The notes under the pieces were generated by a model. That model saw only the letters and a list, made by a program, of their open reading frames with translations, was not told the origin of the DNA and ran no database searches. A stretch of 51,810 nucleotides of DNA from Gammaproteobacteria bacterium. GTDB taxonomy: Bacteria; Pseudomonadota; Gammaproteobacteria; Ga0077536. Positions within the stretch are counted from its first letter, which is position 1, and each line of letters opens with the position of its first letter. A program made the position numbers and the translations under genes. The DNA lies in NCBI GenBank assembly GCA_030833185.1, contig JAURHQ010000007.1, forward strand, positions 1-51,810, written 5' to 3'. Below, piece after piece: positions 29,514 to 39,656 of the stretch.

Positions 29514-30470
29514 TCAGGGCGAAGCGGGAAACAGGCGGCGCTGAAACAGGCGGCGCGGAATCATGCAGCCCACAATCCAATTGGGCTGGTCGACGATCTC
29601 GTGCACCCGCAATTCGCCCACCATGCCGAGCATGGCGTAGGCCTCGAAGGGCTCGATTTGCAGATGGCGGGCAAGCGCGTCCACTGCAAAACGCGTGGCG
29701 TCGCGAGCGGCCTGAAAGAGATCCGGGCCGATGCCCAGAAAATCGCGGTATTCGGTTTCGGTATAGCGTCGGGTGGAAATATCGAGCACCGGCGCGCGCA
29801 GCGCCTGGCCTTTCAGCAGGCTGACTTTGAGCGTCGCGGTCATGGGCGCTTCGATGGCGGTGCCGGAGATCTCGCCCTCGCCCTGCAGGCCGTGGCCGTC
29901 GCCGCCGGAAAGCAGCGCGCCGTCGTTGAATACCGGCAGGTAAATCGTCGCGCCGGCGCTGAGGTAGCGCACATCGATATTGCCGCCCGCACAGGTCGGC
30001 GTGATGGAGGGAAACTCGCCGGGCATGCCGGGCGCCACACCCAGCACGCCCATCATGGGCTGCAGCGGAAACTTGACGCCGTAAAGATCGATGTCGGTCC
30101 CGGTCAGATCAAAGCTGCGAAAGTAGGGCTGCGTAAACTCGTCCGCCAACAGGCCAAAACCGTTCAGCAGCCCGGTCCAGCCCCAGTTCGCCATGGTCAA
30201 GTCCAGCACCTCGACGGCCAGGGTGTCGCCGGGGGCTGCGCCCTCGACGTAGATCGGCCCGCAGAGCGGATCGAGGTGGGAGAAGTCGATGGTCGCGATG
30301 TCGGCTGCCGTAGAGGACGCGCTGAGCAGCCCGTTGGACGCGTCCGGGCAGGTCATCGCAATCGTCGCGCCGCTGCTGATGACATGTGCCGGGGCGACCG
30401 ATCGGTCCCAGTGTTTGTGCAGGCTGGTGCAGTGGGCGGCCAGCGCGGCCCCGGGGGTGGCTTTGGACAT
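29514..30470 (-). CDS. Acetamidase/formamidase family protein
   Basis: IDFSHLDPLCGPIYVEGAAPGDTLAVEVLDL; GDGHGLQGEGEISGTAIE. Confidence 0.9.
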   Translation of the reverse strand: MSKATPGAALAAHCTSLHKHWDRSVAPAHVISSGATIAMTCPDASNGLLSASSTAADIATIDFSHLDPLCGPIYVEGAAPGDTLAVEVLDLTMANWGWTGLLNGFGLLADEFTQPYFRSFDLTGTDIDLYGVKFPLQPMMGVLGVAPGMPGEFPSITPTCAGGNIDVRYLSAGATIYLPVFNDGALLSGGDGHGLQGEGEISGTAIEAPMTATLKVSLLKGQALRAPVLDISTRRYTETEYRDFLGIGPDLFQAARDATRFAVDALARHLQIEPFEAYAMLGMVGELRVHEIVDQPNWIVGCMIPRRLFQRRLFPASP

Positions 30471-30688
30471 CGCTTTCTTTTTCCTGTGGTGTCGGCGGCG
30501 TCAGCGCCTGCTTGTGTAGAGAAGCCTCGCGCGCGCGCGGCCTCGCTGGCTTGGAAAATGCGTCGCTTTTTGTAAAAAACCTGCCGATGGATGCCCGCGC
30601 GGCAAAGCGGCACGCTGAGCACTCTCCCGCAGCGGACTTACGGCTCGCCGCTGACGGCAGGCAATCCATCGTCCAGGGAGGTATGGGC

Positions 30689-33600
30689 ATGCAGGCTCCG
30701 GCATTTCCGGCCAACGAGGCAGCGCGGCAGGCTGAACTGGAGGCCGCCGGCCTGCTGGACAGCCCGCCCGAGCCCGAACTCGATGCGCTGATCAAGGCCG
30801 TGGCAACCCAGCTTGGCGTGCCGACCGCGCTGGTCTCACTTGTCGATCGCGACCGACAGTGGTTTAAGTCGCGCCACGGACTGGGCGCCAGCGAAACCCC
30901 GCGCGCGGTGTCGTTCTGCGGACATGTGGTAGCCGACGCGCAAACGCTGGTCGTCGCCAACACGCTTGCCGATCCGCGCTTCGCGGATAACCCGCTCGTC
31001 GCCGGCGCCCCGTACATCCGGGCCTATGCAGGCATTCCGCTGACCACCTCCAAGGGCCACACGCTGGGCACGCTGTGCGTAATCGACCAGACGCCGCGCG
31101 AGTTCTCCGCTGAAGAACTGGACTTCCTGTCCGCCGTGGCCCGCCTGGTGACGGAAAACTTCGAGCTGCGGGCGCAGGCCCAGCAGCAGGAGCAGGCGCT
31201 GCGCAAGTTCGCCGAAGAACTCGGTGACGCGGTGGTGCACCTCGATACCGCCGGCCGGATTGTCTGGACCAGTCGCGAGGCGCGGGCACTGTTGCGGCTG
31301 GCCTCAGACGCCGATGCGGCGCCCGGACCGCTGTTTGCGCGCTGTTTCGAACAGCCCGAGGCGGTCAGTGCGGCCTTGATGCCGGCGCTTGCGGCTGGCC
31401 AGTCGGTGCTCGGCTTAAAGGCGTCGGTAGCGGGCGCGGACGGCGAGCAGACGCCTTTGCGGCTCGATCTGGGCCCTGCCGAGGGCCATCCGCGTCAGCC
31501 GCTCGCGCGTTGCCGCCTGATCCGGATCGCCGACCTCGCCAATGTGCACGACCGTCTGCGTCGCTATGAGCAGTTGTTCCGCTTCTCGCAGGACCTGTTC
31601 GCCACCCTCGATGGCCGCGGTTACTTCGACATCATGAACCCCGCCTGGGAGCGCGTGCTGGGGTGGAGCCTTGACGATTTGCGCGCAGAGCCCATCAGCG
31701 CCTTCATTCATCCGGACGACGTCGCGAAGACGATGACAGGGCTGCAGCACCTGGTGGAAACCCAGACGATGCTGCCCACCTTCGAGAATCGCTACCGCGC
31801 GCGCGACGGCCAGTACCGTCTGCTGTCGTGGCGCGGGATGGTGGTTGAGGGTTATTTCGTCGGCACCGCACGCGATGTCACCGAAGAATCCGAAGCGCGC
31901 GCGCGTCTCGGCTTCAGCCTCGCCCTGCAGAGCCTGATCAGCAGCTTGCAGCAGCGTTTGATCGGCGAGGGCGGGGACTCTGCCGGCTGGTGGCGCTCTA
32001 CCCTGGAGGCGCTGATCACCCACACCGGCAGCGAGTACGGCTTCATCGGCACCATCGAGGACGACGAGCAGGGCCGCTTTCTGCGCACCCACGCCATCAC
32101 GGATATTTCCTGGGACGAGGCCTCGCGCCGGCTTTATCAGGAGAACGAGGCCAAGGGCGTGGTGTTCCGCAACCTCAATACGCTGTTCGGTGAAGTCATC
32201 ATGAAAGGCGAGACCTTGGTCTCCAACGATGTGATGCGCGATCTGCGGGCCGGCGGACGGCCGTCAGGTCACCCGCCCCTGCGGACTTTTCTGGGGCTGG
32301 CCTGTAGCGAAGGGCCCGGCATGGTGGCGATGGTAGGTCTGGCGAATCGTCCGGGCGGTTACCCGGCAACGCTGGTGCAGGACCTCCGACCGGCGGCGGT
32401 GTTCATTGAATCGGCGGTGCGCCAGACCAGCCTCGCCGCGCGCCGCCGGGCTGCCGAGCAGCGTCTGCAGGCCGTGGTGGAAAGCACCCCCGACGCCATC
32501 GTCACCATCAACGCGGAAGGCATCATATTGGCCGCCAACGCCGCCGTGCTGCCGATCTTCGGCCACGCGCCCAAAGACTGTCTGGGCCGCAACGTGGCGA
32601 TGCTGATGGCACCGGCGGAACGCGACGCGCACGACGGCTACCTGCGGCGCTTCCGCGAGACCGGCGAGACCCACATCATCGGCTCCAGCCGCCAGATGAG
32701 GGCCATGCGGCGGGACGGACAGCAGATTTGGGTGGAACTCACCGTCGCCCCCGTCAGCCTCAACGGCGAGCCCTGCTTCACCGGCATCCTGCGCGACATC
32801 ACGAGCCAGGTGGAAAGCGAACGGCGCCTGCGCAACACCGCCTCTCAGCTGGGGCTGGCGCTGGAAATGGCGCGCGCGGGCCACTGGGAATATGCCGTCG
32901 ACACCGATCGCTTCACCTTCAGCGATGCCTTCCTGAAAATCTTCGGCACCTCCGCCGCCGCGCTCGGCGGACACGTGATGTCGTCCAGCGACTATGCCGA
33001 GCGCTTTGTCTATCCCGAGGATGTGGCTTTCATGCGCGACGCACTCGGCGAGATCTGCGTCAGCACCGACCCCGATCTCACGCGAAGAATCGAGCACCGG
33101 ATCCGCTACGCCGACGGTCGCACGGGTCATTTGCTGGTGAGAATCTTCGGTGAGCGCAATGCGGCCGGCCATCCGGTGCGGCTGTTCGGCGTGGCGCAGG
33201 ACATCTCCGAGCGGCTGCATCAGGAGCAGGCGCGTGCGCGTTTCGACGAGCAGGAGCGCATGAATCAGGCGCTGGCGCAGCGGATCGAGGAACTCGACCG
33301 CAACCAGACGATCAGCGCGCTGACCTCGGAATGCGTGGAGCTCCTCCAGCGTTGCGTCTCGCATGAAGAAGCGCTGGAAGTCTCCAGCCGCTTTCTGGAG
33401 CGGATGTATCCGCGATCCAACGTTTGCATCTATGCCGCGCTGACACCCGAAGAAGGCCTCAGCTTGCACGCCTCGGCGCAGCGCTTCGGCGAGCGCGCGC
33501 CGCCAAAGACGCTGGACGAGCACGACTGCTGGGGCCTGCGCATGCGCCGCGCCCATATCACCCAGCGGGGCGGGAGCGGAATCCCCTGCCGGCACGTGGT

Positions 33601-34318
33601 GGCGGATGCGCCCAACGTCACGCTGTGTGCACCGCTGATTTCCATGGAGCGGGTGGTCGCATTGGTCAGCGTCACGCTCCCCGAATCGTTGGCCCAGGGC
33701 CGGGATGAAGACCGCCGAATCGAACGGGTTTCTGCCCAGTTCCAGACCACGCTGCAAAGCCTCAGCGGTGCCATGTCGACGATCGCGCTGCGCGAGTCGC
33801 TGCAACGACTCGCCTTGATGGACGAGCTCACCGGCCTGCCCAACCGCCGCGCCTTCACCAATTCGGCGCAGCGCGCGTTGGCGGCCGCCCGGCGCTCCGG
33901 CGAGGATCTGGCGGTAGCGATGATCGACGTCGACCACTTCAAGAAGATCAACGACAGCCACGGCCACGACGAAGGCGACCGCGTGCTGCGCGAACTGGCG
34001 CGGACGATGCTGGATTTCTTCCGGGAGGGCGATTTGCTGGGCCGGCTTGGCGGTGAGGAATTTGGCGTGGTGCTCGGCGGCATCACCGAAGATTTCGCGC
34101 GGCGCCGGCTGGATGCCTTTCGCGAAGAGGTGGCGCGGCGCTGCGCGGTGCGCCAGGCCGCAGTGACGGTGTCGATCGGCTTTACCCGGGTCAAGCGAAC
34201 CGGGGGCGGGCTGGACGAATTGCTGAAGGCCGCCGACCGGGCGCTTTATCTCGCCAAGGACCAGGGTCGGAACCGGGTGGTCAGCGCCGAGGAACTGGCC
34301 GCGAGCGACGCCGTCTAG
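30689..34318 (+). CDS. Multi-sensor diguanylate cyclase (GAF-PAS-PAS-GAF-PAS(FixL-like)-PAS-GAF-like-GGDEF)
   Basis: GGEEF active site, upstream REGD I-site, several PAS/GAF segments; start chosen by RBS (GGGAGG) although the ORF extends upstream. Confidence 0.9.
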   Translation: MQAPAFPANEAARQAELEAAGLLDSPPEPELDALIKAVATQLGVPTALVSLVDRDRQWFKSRHGLGASETPRAVSFCGHVVADAQTLVVANTLADPRFADNPLVAGAPYIRAYAGIPLTTSKGHTLGTLCVIDQTPREFSAEELDFLSAVARLVTENFELRAQAQQQEQALRKFAEELGDAVVHLDTAGRIVWTSREARALLRLASDADAAPGPLFARCFEQPEAVSAALMPALAAGQSVLGLKASVAGADGEQTPLRLDLGPAEGHPRQPLARCRLIRIADLANVHDRLRRYEQLFRFSQDLFATLDGRGYFDIMNPAWERVLGWSLDDLRAEPISAFIHPDDVAKTMTGLQHLVETQTMLPTFENRYRARDGQYRLLSWRGMVVEGYFVGTARDVTEESEARARLGFSLALQSLISSLQQRLIGEGGDSAGWWRSTLEALITHTGSEYGFIGTIEDDEQGRFLRTHAITDISWDEASRRLYQENEAKGVVFRNLNTLFGEVIMKGETLVSNDVMRDLRAGGRPSGHPPLRTFLGLACSEGPGMVAMVGLANRPGGYPATLVQDLRPAAVFIESAVRQTSLAARRRAAEQRLQAVVESTPDAIVTINAEGIILAANAAVLPIFGHAPKDCLGRNVAMLMAPAERDAHDGYLRRFRETGETHIIGSSRQMRAMRRDGQQIWVELTVAPVSLNGEPCFTGILRDITSQVESERRLRNTASQLGLALEMARAGHWEYAVDTDRFTFSDAFLKIFGTSAAALGGHVMSSSDYAERFVYPEDVAFMRDALGEICVSTDPDLTRRIEHRIRYADGRTGHLLVRIFGERNAAGHPVRLFGVAQDISERLHQEQARARFDEQERMNQALAQRIEELDRNQTISALTSECVELLQRCVSHEEALEVSSRFLERMYPRSNVCIYAALTPEEGLSLHASAQRFGERAPPKTLDEHDCWGLRMRRAHITQRGGSGIPCRHVVADAPNVTLCAPLISMERVVALVSVTLPESLAQGRDEDRRIERVSAQFQTTLQSLSGAMSTIALRESLQRLALMDELTGLPNRRAFTNSAQRALAAARRSGEDLAVAMIDVDHFKKINDSHGHDEGDRVLRELARTMLDFFREGDLLGRLGGEEFGVVLGGITEDFARRRLDAFREEVARRCAVRQAAVTVSIGFTRVKRTGGGLDELLKAADRALYLAKDQGRNRVVSAEELAASDAV

Positions 34319-34917
34319 CCGGGCAGCGGCCGCACGCCGAGCAGCCACAGGTGTAGCCCGCCGACCAGCAGCGCGTAGGCCAGCACGCCAAGGCCAAGCA
34401 CCAGCGCGTCGCGCGCCGACCCGCGGGTCGCATAGACCGTCCCGTTGGCGCGATCACGGCGCCGTAGCCGGATGAAATCAGGCACCGCCCAAATCAGGAA
34501 CCCGCCGAACAGCAGCAGCTCGTGCAGTCCGCCGTTCACCAGTAGATGCGCGGCCGCCCACACCTTGACTGACAGCAGCATAGGATGGCCCACGCGCTGC
34601 TTGATCCGCGAGCCGGGCAGGTTGCCCGCAACGAGCAGGATCATCGCCGGCAGCATCAGCGCGGCGGTCACCCAGTAGAGCCACCCCGGCGCCGTCCACA
34701 GCACGACGGGTGCGACGCGCGCCTCCCCGTAGCCCACGCAGATGAGCGCGAAGCCCGCCAGCGAGACTAGGCTGAAGGCGCCCTTCCAGCCGCCCTCGCC
34801 CAGTCGCGCCACCGCCGCCGCGCGGGCGCTGGGTGCCAGCAGGTTGATGGCGTGAATCCCCAGAAATATCACCAGTCCAAGCACGAGCAGCGCCATCATC
34901 CCCTCCTGATCCGCCAA
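34315..34917 (-). CDS. NnrU family membrane protein
   Basis: FLGIHAINLLAPSARAAAVARLGEGGWKGAFSLVSLAGFALI; MLLSVKVWAAAHLLVNG. Confidence 0.85.
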   Translation of the reverse strand: MADQEGMMALLVLGLVIFLGIHAINLLAPSARAAAVARLGEGGWKGAFSLVSLAGFALICVGYGEARVAPVVLWTAPGWLYWVTAALMLPAMILLVAGNLPGSRIKQRVGHPMLLSVKVWAAAHLLVNGGLHELLLFGGFLIWAVPDFIRLRRRDRANGTVYATRGSARDALVLGLGVLAYALLVGGLHLWLLGVRPLPG

Positions 34918-34962
34918 CGTGGATAACCGCCCCCGGCGGGCGAGACGGTCGTCTACCGGTCC

Positions 34963-35940
34963 TTACGCAAACGCCGGCATCACTTCCTTCACGAACAATT
35001 CGTTGGTCAGTTCGTTCGCCACCACCATGATGAAATAGGTCACGCCGGTGTCCTTGATGCGATGGGCGATCTCGCGCTTCACCTCATCCGGTGTACCGAG
35101 CAGCGCGACCGGCGCGCTCTGCGCGGTCGCGTAGTCCGGAAAGCCAAGGCCTTTCGCCATCTCGCGCAAGCCCTGATCGTTCTTGTCGCGCGACATGCCG
35201 AGCAGTAGCAGCCCACCCAGTTCCATCTCGCTCGGATCGCGCCCGCCTTCGCGCATGAACTGATGCAGCAGTGCGATGCGGCTTTTCAGCGTCGGCGTAT
35301 CAAACTTCACCGTCGCCACCGGGTCGTTCACAAAGTCCTTGCCGTTGCCGGTGGGCGGAATGATGTTCAGCACGGTGGCTTCGCGCGCCGCGATCTTGAG
35401 CAGCTTGGTGCCCGAACCACCCAGCATGATCGGCGGATACGGCTTCTGGATGGAGCGCGGGTTGTTGTAGGCCTCACGCACTTCAAAATGCTTGCCCTTG
35501 AAGCCCGGCACCTCCTGCGTCCACATGGCTTTGAGGATCTGGATGCACTCATCGAGTTGCTCCAGGCGCACCGAGGTCGACGGGAAAGGATAGCCGTGGG
35601 TGTGGTACTCCTTGTCCTGCCAGCCGGCGCCGAGGCCCAGAATGAGGCGGCCGTTGCTGGCGTGGTCCAGCGAGGTTGCGATCTTGGCGAGCAGCGGCGG
35701 TGTGCGGAAGGAGGCGGCGGCGACGGCCGGCGCGAGCTTGATCTTGCTGGTGTGGCAGGCCATCGCGGTCAGGGTGGTGAAGCACTCCATCTGCGGGGTC
35801 TGCGGGTTACCCAGCGGGGAGTAGAAGTGGTCGTTGACCGATGCCGAATAAAACCCGTCGGCCTCTGCGCGCTTCGCGCCGTCGATGGCTTCCTGCATGT
35901 TGTTGGGCAACAGGAACACGCCGAATCTGGTTGGATACAT
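34963..35940 (-). CDS. LLM class flavin-dependent oxidoreductase
   Basis: MYPTRFGVFLLPNNMQEAIDGAKRAEADGFYSASVNDHFYSP; NGRLILGLGAGW. Confidence 0.9.
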   Translation of the reverse strand: MYPTRFGVFLLPNNMQEAIDGAKRAEADGFYSASVNDHFYSPLGNPQTPQMECFTTLTAMACHTSKIKLAPAVAAASFRTPPLLAKIATSLDHASNGRLILGLGAGWQDKEYHTHGYPFPSTSVRLEQLDECIQILKAMWTQEVPGFKGKHFEVREAYNNPRSIQKPYPPIMLGGSGTKLLKIAAREATVLNIIPPTGNGKDFVNDPVATVKFDTPTLKSRIALLHQFMREGGRDPSEMELGGLLLLGMSRDKNDQGLREMAKGLGFPDYATAQSAPVALLGTPDEVKREIAHRIKDTGVTYFIMVVANELTNELFVKEVMPAFA

Positions 35941-36088
35941 GGAACTCTCCCCTCTGCGGACTTGATGTAATTGGACCGGGAGAAACTGACCACACTTTGC
36001 CCGCGCGTGCAATGCGATGCGGGAGTGCCGGGGGCTGCGCCCGGGTGGCACAATGCCACCATCGCTTCCCTTCACCTTCGGAGCCGCC

Positions 36089-37231
36089 ATGCTGAACGAG
36101 CAACAAACCCTCATCACCGAGGCCGCGCGCCGTTTCGTGCGGGAACGCATCATCGAACCCCGGCTGGACCGCGCGCTCGACCAGAGCGGCGAGTTTCCGC
36201 ACGCCATCCTGCGCGAACTGTGGGAGCAAGGGCTGACCCAGCTTGAGTTTGCGGAAGCGGTGGGCGGCGCGGGGCTGTCCTGCCACGACCACACGCTGGT
36301 GCTGGAAGAACTGAACTACGGCTGTCTCGGCATCGGCACCTCGGCGGTGGCCAACAGCCTCGCTGCGCTGCCGCTGCAAATGTGCGACAACGCGGCGATG
36401 CAAAAGGCCTATCTCGGGCGGCTGACCAGCGCGCACGACTACGCCGCCTTCGCCTGCTCCGAGCCCGACGCCGGCTCCGACGTCGCCAATATGAGCACCC
36501 GGTACGAGCGGCGCGGCGACACCCTGGTGCTAAACGGCCGCAAGCGCTGGATCACCAACACCGATGTGGCCAGCTTCTACGTGGTGTTCGCCCGCGAGGC
36601 GGGCAGCAAGGGGCACAAAGGCATCAGCGCGCTGGTGGTGGAAGCCAACTGGCCGGGCGTGCGCTGGGAATCGCTGATCGACAAACTGGGCCAGCGCTGC
36701 TCGCATACGGGCGACGTGGTGTTTGAAGACGTGGAAGTCCCCGTTAGTCACCTCATCGCCGGGCCCGAGCACGGCTTTCGGCTCGCGATGGCGACCTTCG
36801 ATCGTTCCCGGCCGTGGATCGCGGCCGGCGCTGCGGGCGTCATCCGCCGCGCCCGCGACGAAGCCCTGGCCTATGCCATGCAGCGCAAGGCCTTCGGCGA
36901 GCCGATCATCAATCATCAGATGGTGGCGGCCATGCTGGCGGACATGGAAATTTCCTATCAGGCGACCCGCCTGCTGACGCTGAACGCCGCCAGCGAAGTT
37001 GATGCCGGCAACCTGCGCGGCAGCCACAGCGCCTGCGCCAAGGCCTTTGGCGGCGACGCCGCGATCAGGGCCACCACCGACGCCGTCCAGATCCTCGGCG
37101 GCTACGGCTACACCAAGGATTTCATCGTCGAGAAGCTGATGCGCGACGCCAAGCTCTTGCAGATTTACGAAGGCACGTCGCAGATTCAACGTCTGGTCAT
37201 CGCCCGCGACCTGATGCGGGCCCACGTGTAA
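36089..37231 (+). CDS. Acyl-CoA dehydrogenase family protein
   Basis: CSEPDAGSDVANM; RKAFGEPIINHQMV; QILGGYGYTKDFIVEKLMRDAKLLQIYEGTSQIQ. Confidence 0.95.
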   Translation: MLNEQQTLITEAARRFVRERIIEPRLDRALDQSGEFPHAILRELWEQGLTQLEFAEAVGGAGLSCHDHTLVLEELNYGCLGIGTSAVANSLAALPLQMCDNAAMQKAYLGRLTSAHDYAAFACSEPDAGSDVANMSTRYERRGDTLVLNGRKRWITNTDVASFYVVFAREAGSKGHKGISALVVEANWPGVRWESLIDKLGQRCSHTGDVVFEDVEVPVSHLIAGPEHGFRLAMATFDRSRPWIAAGAAGVIRRARDEALAYAMQRKAFGEPIINHQMVAAMLADMEISYQATRLLTLNAASEVDAGNLRGSHSACAKAFGGDAAIRATTDAVQILGGYGYTKDFIVEKLMRDAKLLQIYEGTSQIQRLVIARDLMRAHV

Positions 37232-37240
37232 GGCACCTCC

Positions 37241-38113
37241 ATGAGTCTTCGCTTCACGCCCCTGCACCAAAGTTTTGTCGCCGAAGTCAGCGGCGTTGAT
37301 CTGCGCCGCGTGTTTGACGAACCCACCCTCGCCGCGCTGCGCGACGGGATGGACCGCTACGGCGTGCTGGTGTTTCGGCGCCAGCCGCTGACGGATGCCG
37401 AACAGCTGGACTTTGCCCGGCGCTGGGACGGCACGCTGCACACCAAGACCGGCATCTCGGCGCTTACCGCCAGTCGTCTGGGCAACGAGGCACTGACCGA
37501 CATCTCCAACGTCGACGAAAACGGCGACCCGCTGGACAGCGCCGACCGCCGGCGGATTTACGGGCTGGCAAACCAGCTGTGGCATACGGATGCGAGTTTC
37601 GAGAATCCGCCCGGCCGCTACTCGCTGCTCTCCGCCCGCGTGATTCCGCCGGTACGGGCAGATACCGAATTCGCCGACATGCGCGCCGCCTGGGAAGCCC
37701 TGCCCGCCGACGAGCAGGCGCGGCTTCTGCCGCTCACTGCGCATCATTCGATTGCCTATTCCCGCGAGGTGCTGGGCTTCAGCTTTTCAGCTGCGGAGCG
37801 CGAACGCCTGCACGGTAACCCGCAGCCGCTGGTCCGCCATTGCGAGAAGACCGGGCGGCGCGCGCTGTATCTGGCCTCGCACGCATCGCACATCGTGGAC
37901 ATGCCGGTGGCGGAAGGTCGGCTGCTGCTGCGGGACCTCATGACCTACGCCACCGCGCCGCAGTTTTGTTATGCCCACACCTGGGACAACGAGGATCTGG
38001 TGATTTGGGACAATCGCAGCACCATGCACCGCGCGCGTCCGTTCAACGACAAACAGTACCGCCGCGAACTGCGGCGGGTGACAACGCTGGACATCGCGCC
38101 GTCTTTCGCCTGA
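37241..38113 (+). CDS. TauD/TfdA family Fe(II)/2-oxoglutarate-dependent dioxygenase
   Basis: LWHTDASFE (HxD), WDNRSTMHRARPF distal His/Arg. Confidence 0.92.
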   Translation: MSLRFTPLHQSFVAEVSGVDLRRVFDEPTLAALRDGMDRYGVLVFRRQPLTDAEQLDFARRWDGTLHTKTGISALTASRLGNEALTDISNVDENGDPLDSADRRRIYGLANQLWHTDASFENPPGRYSLLSARVIPPVRADTEFADMRAAWEALPADEQARLLPLTAHHSIAYSREVLGFSFSAAERERLHGNPQPLVRHCEKTGRRALYLASHASHIVDMPVAEGRLLLRDLMTYATAPQFCYAHTWDNEDLVIWDNRSTMHRARPFNDKQYRRELRRVTTLDIAPSFA

Positions 38114-38116
38114 TCC

Positions 38117-38194
38117 CTGTCGGCGCGGCGTGCACGCCGCGATTGAGCTGGCGTCAACACCCGGGACTATCGCGGCGCACGCGCCTCCTGCAGG
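38117..38194. repeat. REPIN-like inverted doublet
   Basis: CTGTCGGCGCGGCGTGCACGCCGCGATT and TCGCGGCGCACGCGCCTCCTGCAGG, same family as 21276 and 25864. Confidence 0.6.
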
Positions 38195-38227
38195 CGCGAT
38201 GGCAAGCCTTCCGCGCCGCGATTGGAC

Positions 38228-38259
38228 AAAAAAAAGGCGGCCCGCTGAAAGCGTCCGCC
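38228..38259 (-). terminator. Rho-independent terminator for the alpha/beta hydrolase gene
   Basis: Minus strand hairpin GGCGGACGCTTTCAGCGGGCCGCC followed by T8. Confidence 0.8.
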
Positions 38260-38353
38260 GGCTGGCGATAAAAAAATAGGAGCAGGGAGGGGAGAGAATC
38301 GCCAGTTGCGGATTTTACGGACACCGCGCGCGGCTGGATCACTGCCCCGAGGA

Positions 38354-39232
38354 TCAGATTTTCAGCGGCGCAAAAAATCGCAAGGCCTGGTCGAGCACAA
38401 ACTCCGGCTGCTCCTCGGGCACGAAGTGTCCGCAGTGAGGCACCACGCCGCCTTCGACCTGCTCGGCCACCGGCGTCCAGTAGGGTCGGATGTCGCCGAG
38501 GAAGCTTTCGCCGCCATAGGCCAGCACGGGAATCGTTAGTTTTTCGGTCGCGTTGGCCAGATTCACGCTGTCTTCGCGCAAACCCGCCGCGTACCACTGA
38601 AACCCGGCGCGCAGCGAGCCAGGCAGGGAGTTGACCCGCACGTACTCGGCGATGTCTTCCTCGCTGAATACCGCCGGGCTGTAGTTGAAGTCGAGCGTGG
38701 TCAAGAAGCGCCGGAGGTAAGCGTCCACGTTCTGTCCCACCAGCATCGCCGCCCAGTCCGGATTGCCGCCGTGGAAAAACACGTGGTTGACCTTGAGCGC
38801 GAACTCGAGCGGAAACGCCTCCCCGGCCTTAATCAAGCCGGGCACCATGTCCAGAATGAACAGCCGCTCCACCAGCGCACGGTTGTCGTAGGCCAGATAG
38901 AACGCCACCGCCCCGCCCCAGTCGTGGGCAATTACGCCGGTCTTGTGAATACCGAGTTGGCGCAGCAGTTCACGCACGTCGGACGCCATGGTGCGCTTGT
39001 CGTAGCCGGTCATCGGCTTTTCGGAATCTCCAAGGCCGCGCAGGTCGGGCACGATGACACGGTACTGGCTCGCGAGTGCGGGGATAATCTTCCGCCACTC
39101 GTACCAGCTCTGCGGCCAGCCGTGCAGCAACACCAGCGGATAGCCGGTGCCGGCGGTGACGTAGTGCATGCGAAAACCATTGACCGTGGCCTGATGATGA
39201 CTCCAGGGCGATTCCATACCGGGTGACCTCAT
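38354..39232 (-). CDS. Alpha/beta hydrolase (epoxide hydrolase/haloalkane dehalogenase-like)
   Basis: LLHGWPQSWYEWRKIIP; nucleophile elbow AHDWGG; PHCGHFVPEEQP. Confidence 0.9.
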   Translation of the reverse strand: MRSPGMESPWSHHQATVNGFRMHYVTAGTGYPLVLLHGWPQSWYEWRKIIPALASQYRVIVPDLRGLGDSEKPMTGYDKRTMASDVRELLRQLGIHKTGVIAHDWGGAVAFYLAYDNRALVERLFILDMVPGLIKAGEAFPLEFALKVNHVFFHGGNPDWAAMLVGQNVDAYLRRFLTTLDFNYSPAVFSEEDIAEYVRVNSLPGSLRAGFQWYAAGLREDSVNLANATEKLTIPVLAYGGESFLGDIRPYWTPVAEQVEGGVVPHCGHFVPEEQPEFVLDQALRFFAPLKI

Positions 39233-39315
39233 GCTGTAGAGCTTGCAGTATAGGGCGCTTCGGCGCGTCGCCCAGACGGCGGTACGCAAGGATTTTCATT
39301 CTGGAGAAACAGCCC

Positions 39316-39531
39316 ATGAGCGACCGCGATACCCTGATGCCCCACGTCGAAGCCCTGCTGGCCATCGCTGCGGCGGCGCGGATCCCGCGCGACGTGGTCG
39401 GCCGCATCCTGCTCGACGAAGTCGTCACGCTGTGGCGCGCAGAGCGCAGCCTGGAAGACATTGCCGCCGAACTCCGCTACGCCATCGACAACCTGGACCC
39501 GGACGCGGAGTACGCCTTCATGCGGCCCTGA
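39316..39531 (+). CDS. Hypothetical small protein (71 aa)
   Basis: MSDRDTLMPHVEALLAIAAAARIPRDVVGRILLDEVV...; RBS CTGGAGAAA; intergenic. Confidence 0.6.
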   Translation: MSDRDTLMPHVEALLAIAAAARIPRDVVGRILLDEVVTLWRAERSLEDIAAELRYAIDNLDPDAEYAFMRP

Positions 39532-39656
39532 TCGACCCGGTGTTCGGGCGGCATCGCCCGTCCGGCTCGCCTCTGGACTGTGTCGCCCAAGCCGTTTGAC
39601 TTGTCGCGCTGCGAGCCGCCCATAATCCGGCTACCGCCCAGACCGGAGAGTCGTCC

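Noticed and set aside
32264-34348. 694-aa minus-strand ORF antisense to the GGDEF gene
   Set aside because: Shadow ORF; the plus strand encodes clear PAS/GAF/GGDEF domains.
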